DNA of 64,000 nt, taken from contig JACVRA010000423.1 of NCBI GenBank assembly GCA_019828545.1, positions 1 to 64,000 of the forward strand, given 5' to 3'. Shown here one piece after another: positions 10,437 to 22,687 of the stretch. Made by a program: the position numbers and the translations under genes. The DNA comes from Paracamarosporium sp. OC-R06-R3 (lineage: Eukaryota > Ascomycota > Dothideomycetes > Pleosporales > Didymosphaeriaceae). Below the pieces are notes generated by a model that saw only the letters and a program-made list of their open reading frames with translations, made no database searches and was not told the DNA's origin. Within the stretch, counting starts at the first letter, position 1, and each line of letters opens with the position of its first letter.

Positions 10437-10975
10437 TGCGATTAGACCATAGTTTTCTTGTCTCATAGATCGCACTCGAATGACAAAATATCCTAAATAG
10501 TCATATGCTGGTCCATACCTCCAACTATCCACAATTCGACGTGCGTGGAAGCTGAGCTCTGTCTTCGACTAACTTGCCGACTTCGAACATGGGGAGGAGG
10601 AAAAATCTAGGCCGCGTACCTACCGACGCCCTGTTAGCGTCGGAAATCCGCTAGCGTCGGCTTTCTGCGAAAGCGGGTCCGATATCGAAGGTGCCAAGCA
10701 TCGTCATTGGTCAGTCTCCTGAACCATCCTGGAACTTGTTTCGCTTCCGATGAAATTCATATCTTGTCGTTTGCGGGGACCCCGCTAAAGGATAGCTGAG
10801 ATCTTCTCCTATCTCCCCAGTCGGATATCGGCGACCCCGCATGAATCGTGTGAGATGGTGATCTGTATAAAGAGACATCTCGATCGCAATTCTGCAAACA
10901 AGGACATAGTTAAGATTGTATCTCCTACTTTGCGTTATCGATTCTTTTTCTGTCGAATCACGCTTATTTCTCAGC
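10437..10975. other. intergenic stretch
   Basis: Between the amidase and the amino-acid transporter, both on the plus strand. A short inverted GC-rich pair (GTTAGCGTCGG and GCTAGCGTCGG near 10630-10660) is the only structure noted. No gene is supported. Confidence 0.55.
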
Positions 10976-12939
10976 ATGAATTCTTCACCCCTACGCACAG
11001 AAGGAGTTGCAACAACAGATAAGATCGCCCTCGAAGCGCTCGATCACCAAATTACTGCCGATGAGAATCTCAAAGGCGAAGTCGTGGAGGATGAGGGAGA
11101 AGTCTTCAAAAGCGGTACGGGTCATGCCGAATACCGCGCTCTCGGCTGGTTCGTTGTTTGCCGGCTCCACATCTTGATGCTGTCCATAGAAAAGATACTG
11201 ACATATGTGCTCTCATCCACAGGATACCAGCAGGCGTCATATTGATGAAGCTCTGTTTTGCAACCGGTGTACTGGCTATCCCTTCTGCACTCAACGTGGT
11301 TGGCTATGGACCTGGAGTCATACTCCTCGTGTGTTGGAGCGCTTTAACGACTTGTATGTGTAAACCGTGCTTGTGGCCTCCAGCCCAGAACGATCGGTTC
11401 ATCTCTTGCTAACACGTTCTTTCTGATCAGACTATGCTTATGTCATGTATTTGTTTCGAGATAGACACCGCGGAGTTCACAATATAGCTGATGCGGCTGC
11501 TGTGATGGGAGGTCCAATTGCACGAGAGGTTGCCGGTGGCCTATTCCTCTTGACGTGGGTGTAAGTCATATGGTCATGTCTGTGTTAAGAACACATGCTG
11601 ACATCGTTAGCCTGGCAACGGGTTCTGGATTTCTCGGACTGGCTCAAGGGCTCAAAATCCTCGCCAATGGCAAAGTGTGCATGGCCATTTGGACTATGGT
11701 CGCAGCAATCTGCACGGCGATGGCCGCTAGCATTCAGACCCTCGGAAAATTAACAATCTTGACCTGGATTGGATTTGCTTCCATCTTCACGGCCGTTTTC
11801 ATTGTCGTGTAAGTTCAAGGACTCTACATTATATTGTAATGAGGCTAATTACTCTCGAACTGACAACAGCGTGGGTGTCACCCAGGTTGATCGCCCGGCT
11901 GCTGCTCCCCAAACAGGTCCGCTTGATCTGGGCGTGATCGCAGTTGGTACCCCCAATTTTGTAGCGGGCCTGACAGCTGCTATCAATCTCTTCGGTACGC
12001 TCTATTTGCACAACTTTAGTATCATCCTGCCAATGATATTCTCTAACTGTCGCCTCACCCTGCAGCTGGATTTGGTTCTACCCCTACCTTTATGCCCGTT
12101 ATCGCCGAAATGAAGAATCCACGGTCTTTTCCAAAGGCACTGTTTTCTTCACAAGGACTTCTCCTAGCCTGCTACATCTCATTTGGGCTCACTGTATACA
12201 TGTAAGCTTTCATCGTCAATAGGTTTGTAAACTACAGTTGCTAAAGAACAATTTAGCTACTGTGGTGAATACGTTGCAAGCCCGTCCCTCGCGAGCGCGG
12301 GAGGCACGATAGAGAAAGTTGCATACAGCATCTCGATCCCCGGTTTTATTATGACTTCTACTTTATGGGTCCATCTCGCCGCCAAATTTGTAGGTCGCCC
12401 TTAATTTTGTGATGAATCACAGAACTAATATTGATGCTACATTCAGCTTCTTGTTCGTATCCTTCGGAACTCCGAACACCTACAGAGCAACACCGTGATT
12501 CACTGGGTCACTTGGCTGTGAGTACCACAAATTTTCACTCACCTGTCTCAAAACCGAGTTCTGATTCCACACTAGGGGGTCGACCTGCGGTATCACAGCG
12601 CTCTCATTCATTGTTGCAGAAGCCATTCCGTTCTTCAGCTACCTTATCGGCCTGATCGGCTCCCTGTGTTGCGCCCCGACATGTGTAAGCTAGTACTGAT
12701 TCAGTTAAAATGCACTCTGCTGACAGATTTCTACTTTGAAGCTTATCATACCTGCCTTTATGGGGCTTCATATGACCGGTTTCAGACCTAAGAGTAAGGG
12801 AAGTATGGTCATCATAGCACTGCACATTATCACTATTACTCTTGGCTCCTTTGTCACGATCGCTGGTACTTATACAACGATTCAAAGTATCCTTGATGCC
12901 TATAGAGCTGGGGTCGTTGCTGGAGCTTTTGCTTGCTAG
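10976..12939 (+). CDS. amino-acid transporter (Aa_trans family, Mtr-like)
   Basis: A multi-exon plasma-membrane or vacuolar transporter of the amino acid/auxin permease superfamily, closest in style to the fungal neutral/aromatic amino-acid permease Mtr. The ATG at 10976 opens a charged N-terminus ending EYRALGW. The core follows with KLCFATGVLAIPSALNVVGY, then LATGSGFLGLAQGLK and a central VGTPNFVAGLTAAINLF. Later come FMPVIAEMKNPRSFPKAL, typical of the family, and a helical C-terminus ending AGVVAGAFAC. About eight introns of 45-80 bases separate the pieces. Clear donors include GTATGT at 11355 and GTAAGT near 11561 and 11810. The first junction (about 11150-11230) is not resolved. About eleven hydrophobic segments are visible. 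The substrate cannot be read from the sequence. Confidence 0.8.
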
Positions 12940-14006
12940 ATACTAAATCGATATATGATTTAGTTCCTTAGGGATCGGGTTAATTTCCTACGTGGAGGTG
13001 ATCGTTATCAATGAATGAATTTCAAGAAGAGATAGCTACTAGTTGTATGGTAGAGAGCTGAAGCTCACTCCGAGTAGATAATATGACGCCTCTACCGCTA
13101 TACTTTCTCAAGTTTGCTCTCCCCTCTGAATGCTAGATATCTTTGAGATATGAAGAAGTTCTCTCTTCCTTTTCCTCAACGTGTTAGATAAGCCACGGCC
13201 TTAGCTGAGTTGACTCTCCTGCAATTCGACCTTTGCAACATCCACTTTATCAATCTCTAGGTCGTTTGCACTTCGCTGGTTCAGATTTAATTTTCGCTCG
13301 ATAAATGTACGATTCTCGATTTTCCTGATCGGTCGTCGCTAGAGTATAACGAACGCCTTTTGGTTCGTTAAACTATGTACATCGAAGGAGCCATACTACT
13401 AACATGCAACGTAGGTCTAGAGAATCCCTTTCCCAATCGACTCTTTCTAGTGCGTCCTCAGGCCCACAAGACTTCATTACCATGTATCTAGCAAAATGCC
13501 TCCCAATGTTGCCCCAATCGACGTGCAATCCGCTATGTCTCGCTACACAATATGAGCGCCTTGATGGCCTAATACTATTGTTATCGTTGACTACGGGAAC
13601 CCAGTCATTTGACGGATCTTTGTGCCATCTCGACCTACCGCAAGGAAAGCGTGCAACATTCCTCCTTCTTGCTGACCTGTGGCACCAACGTGTAGCATTG
13701 TGAGCATCACCCAATCGAACGAATTCTCGGATGAATCTCCCACATATAACATATAAAGTACGATAGTGGTCATTTGCAAAGTCGATAGTTTCGGTTTCGT
13801 GAGAATTTCGTTTTGATTCGCCGAGAAGTAACGCAGGGGTAGATGCTTCTACTGCGGTGCTCGAATGACCTAGACTGCTAAGTGACGCTAGAAGAGGCAA
13901 GGTCAATACCGACAGATTGGTGAAGCCAAGATAAGATGCGAAAGAAATTGGGAAACTAATAGAAGATTAAAGCGATATATTGATTGGATGGCAAGAACAA
14001 GTACAT
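12940..14006. other. intergenic stretch between convergent transporters
   Basis: About 1.07 kb. The only long open frame (minus strand, 13373-13906) has no ATG and was rejected as a gene. No RNA gene or repeat was seen. Confidence 0.5.
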
Positions 14007-15809
14007 TCACACTTCGCCAACTTTCGCGATTGTATCTTGCTTCTCGTCCACAATCAGTGAGTCGCTTTCCACTTTCAAATCTTGCCCCTCAATGATATAC
14101 GGGTCGCCAAAAGTACCGAAATAGTCATGCTCGTCAATGGCTTGCTTCTCGGGCATAGGCCAGATATAATCTAGTGCCAAGTATATGGCTCCCGACGAGA
14201 TGCAGCCTAGGAACCAAGCCAACTGGTACAGCCGCGTCCAACCTGGCCAGATTGCACTTGGTGCTTCAGCCCTTTGAGCAAGGCCTGGAAGTAGATACCA
14301 CACGCCTAGCACCCAGGCAGCACCAGCGCGCCAGTTCCAGCCTCGTGTGTACCAGTAGATGCTCTTTGGCGAGTTGGAATACAGCTCCGTCAGCTTGATT
14401 GTTGTCTTTCGAAGTAGGAAATAATCCGCGAACATGATTCCCATGAGCGGCCCAAGGAAGACATTGAAAGATCCAACAACCGTTAGGAAGTTTGAAGCGG
14501 AGTTGAGTAGCGACCAAGGCTGCATAACAAAGGCGAAGATGATAGTGAAGTAAGCGCCGCGGCGAATCGTAAACCATCTAGGGAGCAGAGCGGCAAGATC
14601 AATACCCGCAACGACCAGATTGGATGCAACAACCATGCCAAACTGTGACAGCATGAATGCGATGCTAGCAAAAGCTACACCAGCCCGTGCACCCTTGTTA
14701 TCCTCATGCTTGCGCACTGCCTCGAGGAAAGCATATGGGTTCCATAGAAGCTTCCCTTCCTGCGGGTAGAGTGTCGCAGCACAGGAAGTGCAAACAATCC
14801 CGATGCATGCAACGACGATGGTGCCAAGTGGGACCATGATCAGCTGCGCCAGGATCTGGTCTCCGGGCTTCCGGGCATACCGCGTATAATCGGATTGTGA
14901 CCACATGTGTGTGGCAATACCCCCTATATTGGTTGTGACGGCGGCGACAAACGCCCATCCGAGTTTCGCTCCCTTCGCTGCTTTGACACCGGAGACAGCA
15001 CTCACATCTGCGAGCAGCGCGCCACCGCCGCCAGCACGAACAACGGACCAGATAAGTAAGACAAAAACGGTTGTCGCGACGGTGATGGATGCAATGAAGA
15101 ACGGTTTCCTGTAGTGCTCCGGACTGACGTAAACAAGCGGCAGGCAGATCAAGAAGTATATGATAAAAGCGACAAGATCGTATACGTGCATAGCGCCATC
15201 GGCAAGTTCGGTGTCGAGGTTCAGGAAAGAAGGCCAGATACAAGTTAGAAGAACCTTGAGGCACTGACTCCCGTACCACGTGTTTGTGGCTGTCCAGACG
15301 AAGGACAAAAACACCCTGATGGCCTAACGTATAATTAGTATAGCTATCGATGTATTTGCTGGCCAACCAACCATTGGGAACAAGTAGCCCCAGATACCCC
15401 AGTTCTGTTTCATCCAAAGTGGAAATCCAATGTGCCATTTTGCACCAGGGTGGCCGCCCAGGATGCACACGAAACCCACGAATGTGTGAGCTAGAATAAC
15501 CGCAAGCATCGATTGCTGTGTAGGAGTTAGTGATGATCTAGGTAACGACAACAGTCAGAGTCGTCACATGGTACATACCCAGACATTCAGTCCCAGTGAT
15601 ATGAGCGACGACCCTGTAGTCCATCCTCCAACGTTGAAGGAACCAGTAATCATCCAGAGCCCGACAAAATGCCAGGGTCCATAAGGGCGCCTAGAGGGAG
15701 GCAACGGTCGTGTATCTTTATTGACGTAGATGTCCACGTTCGTGTCATTATCTCGGTTAACCTCGAGGTATCTCATCAATCGGCGAGACGAGGATGATTT
15801 TGTCGCCAT
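14007..15809 (-). CDS. NCS1-family nucleobase/allantoin-type permease
   Basis: A 12-helix symporter of the nucleobase-cation-symport-1 family, which imports uracil, allantoin, purines, cytosine or related compounds at the plasma membrane. Exons 15579-15809, 15372-15515 and 14007-15323 join exactly in frame to give 563 residues. Hallmarks are an N-terminal RDNDTNVDIYVNKDTRPLPP, then GPWHFVGLWMITGSFNVGGW in helix 1. Helix 2 ends ALILAHT-like (AVILAHTFVG), followed by PMAIRVFLSFVWTATNTWYG. Further on come SQSDYTRYARKPGDQ, AGIDLAALLPRWFTIRRG and SASNFLTVVGSFNVFLGPL. Length and helix count are normal for fungal Fur-type members. It sits in the amidase/oxygenase block, so the imported compound may be the substrate of those enzymes (inference). 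The exact substrate is unknown. Confidence 0.87.
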
Positions 15810-16330
15810 AACGAGCGGTGATGATTGAGTGTAAAAATGGAACGACACTGGGTTACCTTGGTTAAAGCGACGTGCGTCCCATCTCCAAGGCTCTTGTATG
15901 CTCGACCGATGGTTGTGCTATCTTTCCAGTTTGGCATCTTGTCGCGGGCGTATCGCATCGTAACCGCTTTCTGATAACGATGGTTGTGATAGATCCGATA
16001 GGCGGGGTGGCGAAGTGGAGATGGTGGAGGATCGCCAGCTCCACCACCAATAAGCGAGCGTAAAGTTTTGCCGTTCATCAGTTTAGCAGTTTCTCCGTAT
16101 CTTTGAGCGGACCGCTCTTATCCAGCGAGACAGGAGATTGCAACACACATCTTTGGCTGTTCATCAGTTCAACAGTAGTTTGTGTATGTCGCATAAGGAT
16201 TTGATGAAACTCAGAGATACTGTCTTCCTGTATCCTTGTTGAAAAGCATTTTAAAAAGTTGGCGACCTCCGGTCGTAGCCAAAGTAGCAATCGAACTATC
16301 TATACGAACGAACAACGAAATCGTCTTAGT
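15810..16330. promoter_or_regulatory. shared promoter region of permease and oxygenase
   Basis: The permease (minus) and the 2-oxoglutarate oxygenase (plus) start 521 bases apart, back to back, which suggests joint control. No operator was identified with confidence. Confidence 0.45.
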
Positions 16331-17571
16331 ATGTCTCAAACATCTGTCACTACGACCGTAGACACTATACCTCGCGATGCGCCCGGAACAGTCAGGCTGA
16401 TGAATGGCACTACGCATTCGTTCAATTCCAACATATCTACTACATTAGAGAAAATTCCAGTGGTCGATGCAGCAGGAATTTGGAGTGCCAACGTTGAAGA
16501 TCGGAAAGCGGTGGCCAAGGAAATTAGAAAGGCCTCAAGGGAGATTGGCTTCTTCTATCTGATCAACCATGTATGCAGCATGCCAAAGAGAGATGTACTG
16601 AATCCTCCGAACGTCGTCCCACTAACGATGGGCAGGGAATCGACGAGTCGCACGCCGAAGCATGTTTCGAACAAGCCAAAAGATTCTTCGCCTTACCACA
16701 CGAGAGAAAGATGGAAGTCTTCACAGGACTTGTGCCCAATGAATATGTAGGGTTCCATCCGATGGAGTGCTATAATCGCAATGGTTGGAAGCACCAAGGC
16801 AAGCGATTCAACCATCTTCAGTCTCATTGTACTGTCGCTGATAGCCACTGAACAGATCTGAGCGAGGCGTTCAACTGGAATTACGATGCCGCCGAAGATC
16901 CTGACGCAGTCGACAGAACGAAGCCATCAGCGAGTATCTGGCCAAATGAGCTTTCTGGATTCAAGGAAGGTTTGTTCTCGTACTACACCAAGCTGCTCCA
17001 GTTGTCGCGCCGCCTGACACGGATATTCGCACTGGCGCTCTATATGCCAGAAGATGCTTTTGACGAGTATGTAAGAGAACCGGAAGCCGGCATGCGAATT
17101 CTACACTATCCGGAACAAATACATTCGGTTGATGACCAGAATGGGATCGGTGCCCACACCGACGTTGAATGCTTCACAATAGTCACACAGGACTCTGCAG
17201 GAGGCTTAGAGGTTCTGGGAAAGAATGGCGACTGGATAAAGGCAGAACCGATACCTGGGTCCCTCGTGGTGAATATTGCGGATTGCCTCATGAGGCAGAC
17301 GAATGATTTTTTCGTATCGACGGTGCACCGTGTTGTGAACAAGAGCGGACGGGAAAGGTACAGCGCACCATTCTTCTTTGGCTTCGATCGAAACAAGTTG
17401 CTGGAGCCGATACCGACCTGCGTGAGCGAAGACAATCCAATGAAATATCCAGTCATGACTGGGGGTACGTAAAGTCTTGAACATTTCATGATCTTTGCTA
17501 ATGTTATTGCAGGCGAATATTACCAATGGCGAACGAACAAGCAAAAGAAAACTAACACTTTTAGCAAATAG
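16331..17571 (+). CDS. 2-oxoglutarate/Fe(II)-dependent oxygenase (isopenicillin-N-synthase-like)
   Basis: A 356-residue soluble oxygenase. Exons 16331-16570, 16636-16798, 16856-17464 and 17513-17571 total 1071 bases in frame. The N-terminal DIOX_N part contains KIPVVDAAGIW and GFFYLINHGID across intron 1. The catalytic jelly-roll carries GIGAHTDVECF (His235, Asp237), STVHRVV (His292) and the 2-oxoglutarate pair RYS (Arg302, Ser304), so the iron triad is complete. The second intron (16799-16855) begins with GC rather than GT: AAG followed by GCAAGC. This is the only junction I found that keeps the frame between GWKHQ and DLSEAFNW. The gene is tail-to-tail with the regulator ending at 17583, only 11 bases away. 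It could hydroxylate a nucleobase-like or amide substrate, but that is guesswork. Confidence 0.9.
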
Positions 17572-17582
17572 TCTTTGCAAAG

Positions 17583-19260
17583 CTACGTTGGGTCCGGACA
17601 AGGCCATGTGAAATTCGTCATTAGCTCTGTAGGAAACGTATCAGACCAAACTTCGCGTCCCATATCGTGATCAATTGAGTGTAGAGTCTCGTGGAATGTT
17701 CCCGAGCTCTGTTGGATGTTTGATCGGGAGGACTCGATGAATTGCTCCAGCTCTGTGAGTCGGGCCACCAGTCGCTGCTGATTTGAACTAGCGATATCGT
17801 TGTGCTCTTTGAACGTGTCAAGCAACGCAACTATCGCTGACACTGCGTCTCGTGTGACAAAGCGCTCTGTCTGAGTCTGGCCCTGCTTATTTGTTGCAGT
17901 GATAAGAACGTGGCCTACGCCAGCAAGCTGTTGAATAAGAGGTGACCCAATAGCCCGCACATAGTCAAGTGGTATGTTGCGCATGGTTTCAACCATTTCG
18001 TGAGCAGTGTAGCATGCTACTTGGAGATCGATACCCGAGGAGATACAGCTGAGCAGCCGCGCTAGATAGATAGTGCAGAGGATGTTGGCAGCTTGGAAGC
18101 CGCACCGATTCCTGCCACTATCACCCGATCTCAACGAGACACTAGCAAATTGCGGTAGTATGTCCGCCTGTAGCCGGGCGAGTCGTTGTAGGATGGCTTC
18201 TGACTGCACTCCGTTCTGGATACCGAGGATCGACTGATTACGTCCATGATTACGGCGGAAATCGAAGAGAACATGTTCGAGGACCCGGTACAGATCTGTT
18301 GTTGTGTTCCACCCTATAAACCAATCCTCAAATTTACCATCTCTTCCCGGTATGAAAGGCGGGTGGTGAGTGCCTCCAGGGTACCCAACGAAAGATTGCT
18401 CCTCTGGCGTGCGCACTAGGTTTCCTAGAACACATGCTGTATGTACCTCAAGGCGGTACATGGCCCACCATAGTCGGCGTCGTACTTCTCTTTCGCACCC
18501 AGAAAGTCCACTAGACCATCGTGACTCATCCTGAAAGGTGGATTGTGCGCAGGCACCATGATACAGAGCAAGATATTTGTGCAGCATAGCATTGTTGCCG
18601 GTCTGTGATCCGAGCAACGCCAGGAAGCCATAAGAGCGAATGACATTCAAGTCGATAATGTCCAGGTTGCAAGGAACAAGCCGAGTAGCTTCAGCGAGAT
18701 AATCCTTCTGTAGGTTATCGCTCACAAGTGTATCAGTGTCGTCTGTGAACAGGGCACGCTTCTGAACGTGTTGAGCGCTTAAAGCGCACATACACATAAG
18801 GCTCATATAGTCTGCATGATCCTTAGGAAAGGTGCCATCTCTCCAACCAACCCAGAGTTCTCTTTCGCAAAATAATGGGAAGCTGTACCATGTTAGTTGC
18901 TACTCATAGTTGTGCGTTTGTAATTTACATAGGGTGGATGCTATCCAGATAGACATCGAGTAACGTAGTGACCGTGCGGCGGTTGCCTAACAGAGAAGCA
19001 GTATCATCATGATTCGCAATGGTGGTGTTGAGATCTAGAAAAGTTTGTTGGCTTGGATAACGTGGCTTCGTTCCTCGCTTCTTGGGTTGTCGGCTTCGCG
19101 TACACTGTTGACCGTACTCGAGGCAGGTCAAACACGAGAATGACGTTCGATCGCTCTCTTCCATAATGTCTGTATCAGATGGATTGCTCCTGCACCTAAG
19201 TCCACGTCTATGACAAAAGTCACAGGCATGTGTAATCCTTCTACGCTTTGACTGGAGCAT
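17583..19260 (-). CDS. Zn2Cys6 transcription factor
   Basis: A fungal regulator of 543 residues from two exons (18929-19260 and 17583-18882) that join in frame across a 46-base intron. The zinc cluster reads ACDFCHRRGLRC near the N-terminus, then CLTCLEYGQQC after an unusually long spacer (about 21 residues from the third Cys) that contains an acidic DTDIMEESD stretch. RQPKKRG supplies basic residues just after it. The second exon opens IFPLFCERELWVGWRDGTF and holds the regulatory domain, with EVRRRLWWAMYRLEVHTACV as its most typical segment. The long spacer is a real oddity but is seen in some members. It lies convergent with the oxygenase and probably controls this block (inference). Confidence 0.86.
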
Positions 19261-21430
19261 GTTAGAAGGAAGAAAGATGCCCAGACCTGGGAAGCAGATC
19301 TACTTCGCGCTCATGCCAAGCCGCGTTTGTAAATCGGGAAAGGTTTTTCGCCAAGCCTACGCAGGTCAATGACAAATCAATTTCCCACTAGCAAGATGCA
19401 CTATAACACGTACACATATCTGACAAGCGGAAGAAATAATATCATTGATGAGTCATAGACTGTTGCTCAACGGCTTCTTCCGTTGACTGCTCACCAATAT
19501 GAAAGCGTTATGCGCCTATCAAGATTAGTTAGAACAGAGCATGAAAAACCAGTCTGATGACATCGCTATACGTTTTGCTAAGGGAAACGTCGAGATACGT
19601 TAGCACCTGTTGAGAATAGTAAACCAAAAGAACACGAAGTGAAAGGTCGCTACGCGGACAGAAGCAAGATCTAGTTCACTGGGTTAATAGTAGTTTCAAT
19701 GTCTCCATAAATTTAGCTGTCCTAGCAAAAGGTTGCTTTGCGAACACTGAATGCATCCTTGTGCAGCTTTGAAGTGTTGAGATGGAATTTGGAGCGTCAC
19801 GCATCGAGCCAATCTTGACGGAGCGGAGGAAAGGACTGGCTCTGTCGACCGCGCCACTAGGATACCAGTTCCTGGCTCAGTCGTTAATCACATTGTTGCT
19901 AAATGCGCGAATTATTGCGGCGGCACTGTTCAGTGATAGGTAGTTTTGTCGGACACCCGTGCTTTAATCATAACGCTGTGCTGCAGCGCAAAATTAGCTG
20001 ACCACCCTCTTTAACGTAGATGCATACTGAAGGCAAAGTTAATGTCTGGCTCCCGAATGTACTATTTTCATATGTCGAACGGGTGGCACGCTCTGTACAA
20101 TTCTCCAAACTAATGCGGCCTAAACATCTGAGCCTCCAACATTGCAGTGAGAACCGAACAAATTTCACCCGGGGCCTTGTCGATAACAACCGGCCTATCC
20201 TCAACACAGGCATAGTACTGAGCAATAGCTAACTCTGCATGTTTAGAATAAATCATAAGCGTTACATCTGAACCCAAACGCTTGCTTGACAAGAAACCAT
20301 AAAACTAGTTCTGCTGATTTGACTGATCACTGTCTGTTGACCCTTATTCATCACTTTCATTAACTAGCACTATGATGTTTTTCTGATAAGACGACGGTTT
20401 GAAGTTTGTCAAATTAGTAGCTCGGAATTGTGACTGTCAACATGTAGATCTCGTAATATCTTATTCTTACTAAGTTGAACAGCGAAATCCCGTAATAGGG
20501 TAATATATAGTAAATAGTAAGAGAGGTGGAAGGTTTTTATAAAGACTAAGCTAGAGAACTATCATGAAGGGTAGTAAGATAAGATTCCTTTTATATGATT
20601 CATAATGATCTATATAACGGGCCGTACTTTGCACTTATCAGAATAGATTACGCTTATTAGCCAGATTAACTGGGAGTGGTTGGCTCGCCTTTGGTCGTGA
20701 GCTAAAGAAGATTGGCTATACGAATCTTCAAGACATTAATGAAGATACTATAGTCGAGATACAACATGGGACAGAAAGTGACAGGGTGCCGTTTTATACT
20801 TCACCTGCTCTATTGAGAATCTCGTAACGTGAAGTGCTAAATAGAAGCGATGTTGTGGTATGAAGGGAACTCGTACGTTCATGCTCTCAACACCTAGGGC
20901 CATATCATGAGCTCTGCTTCCGCTCCCTTCTTGGAATTATGAACTAAATTGGTTTTGTCTACATGTGATTGAATTCGAATGAAGCACCCTAGCTGTAGAC
21001 ATAGGCCAGCACAGACGACTAACACTGAAATGGCCTATGTGGTCGCCTATGAGGCTGCATATTCTGCCAGCGTATAATCCTCCTTCTAGAGGGGTGATCG
21101 AGGGTTCTATTAGTCCATACTCAACCAAATCGTGTGCAGTTATCATCCCAGTCTAGCGTTTGGGGCGCGGGACGTTGGTGCATGCAGATGAGGGGCACGA
21201 TCCAGCCTTTCCAGTCTCACCCGCACCATCGCAGGCCCGATCAACAAATCCAATATGGGGTCCAAAACCTTGAATGCCGGAATTGTACTAAAATCAGGAA
21301 CTCGCGCAGCCCCCTGTCCGAGACATGCGTTGTTCATTTATCACTTCTTAATCACCTAAATGCGCATTCCTACCATACCCGCACTTCTTTTGCATTAAGC
21401 TTCGTACTAGTATTAGGTGCTTGTTCCGTA
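19261..21430. other. AT-rich gene-poor stretch
   Basis: About 2.2 kb with no supportable gene. The part from 20400 to 20640 is strongly AT-rich. A plus-strand stop-free run of about 56 codons at 20655-20828 (contains GWLAFGRELKKIGY) has no recognised match and no start. It may be a relic. Confidence 0.5.
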
Positions 21431-22200
21431 ATGTCATTTCGAAAACCGACCCTCGTCATTATCACTGGTGCTTGGCATATGCCTGAATCGTATGCCAAAC
21501 TCACCAAAGCTCTCAAAACTGCGGGATACGAAATCCACATTCCTCGACTACCATCCATGAATAAAGAACGCCCACCGAACTGACATAAGCAATGATACAG
21601 CATTCATTCGCTCCTACATACAAGACCTCATCAAGAACGGCCATGAAGTGGCTGCCATCATGCATTCATACGGTGGTCAGGTTGGCACGAACGCACTTTA
21701 TGGTTTAAGATCTAGTGTAGAGGGTCGGTTCTGAGGCGTCTCTCAGCTGATCTACCTAGCAGTCTTCGCTCAACCGGAAGGTTGGTCCATGATTGACAAA
21801 GTCGAGGAGTTTGGTCATGGAGACCTTATGCCGTTGGCCTTTGATTTCGCCGACGACGAGACGGTGGTCTGCCGAGATCCAAAAGCTCAATTGGTCGGAA
21901 ATGCTGCACTTCCTGAGGCCGAAGTGGATGCATACTTGCAAAAGTTGGTGCGCTGGAATGGTAAATGCATGTACGACCGTATTGAACACGCTTCTTGGAG
22001 AGACATACCTGTCAGTTACATCCAAACCACTGTGGATATGATAGTACCCTTCGAGTACCAAAAGTCCATGATTGAAATCATGAAAAAGAGTGGTAGAGAG
22101 GTCAAGACCTTCGAGTTGGCTACTGGCCACTGTGCAAACCTATCCGCAACGTCCGAGGTAGCCGATGTTATCAAGAAGATTCTCGATGATACGGAGTGAT
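21431..22200 (+). pseudogene. alpha/beta hydrolase pseudogene
   Basis: A disrupted fungal alpha/beta hydrolase. It starts normally with TLVIITGAWHMPESYAKL, a typical first strand and turn, and runs to NKERPPN at about 21580. The frame is then off by one base and resumes as DISNDTAFIRSYIQDLI. The nucleophile elbow MHSYGGQVGTNAL (catalytic Ser inside HSYGG) is present. A TGA at 21732-21734 then interrupts the protein before GVSQLIYLAVFAQPEG. The rest, including the late acid region SYIQTTVDMIVPFEYQ and the catalytic-His candidate TGHCANLS, is open to the natural stop. The shift does not fit an intron because no donor is present. Two independent lesions argue for a true pseudogene over a single sequencing error. 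Such small hydrolases often sit in secondary-metabolite regions. Confidence 0.78.
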
Positions 22201-22687
22201 ATTATAGATGCTTAGTACCATAGAGTACTTGCTGTGGATCAATTGCATACTTATCGGTAACAAATCACAAAGCTCTCAGACCTAGCTTAACTTGATTCCA
22301 TACAATCTCACTTGCTCTATACTGGTAGTGTAGCATCTTGACTTGATGCGATGCGAGTACACCCTTAGGGACTGTGTACCTCCCTCAACAATAAGGTTGC
22401 CAATGCACTGGTGAGCATGCCCATATACATGTCTTATGCACAACGTAATCTAAGGCGTCAATCCGCAAGCGGTTTTGGGCAGCCTAAAGACAATTCGAGG
22501 CTTCACGTAGTAGATTGCATCACATCAATTTTATCCGCATAACGCGACATCGAAACGACATGAAGGTACGGTCCTATCGTTACTGAAAGAAGCAAGTCTT
22601 CGCTTAAGCGCCGCTTCCCTTGCCTATAGGCTGCACTCTAAGTATGATCTCCGCGATTGCCTCCACGACTGCATTAATCTCATCACC
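22201..22687. other. intergenic stretch between two relics
   Basis: Nothing recognisable. It may hold further decayed coding sequence too diverged to identify. Confidence 0.45.

Noticed and set aside
13373..13906. 177-residue minus-strand open frame with a signal-like start
   Set aside because: It begins with TTG and no in-frame ATG lies upstream within reach. No domain, no convincing splice sites, and another frame overlaps it.
14704..15468. 254-residue minus-strand frame overlapping the NCS1 permease
   Set aside because: Shifted frame of the same gene. The permease frame carries the conserved segments.
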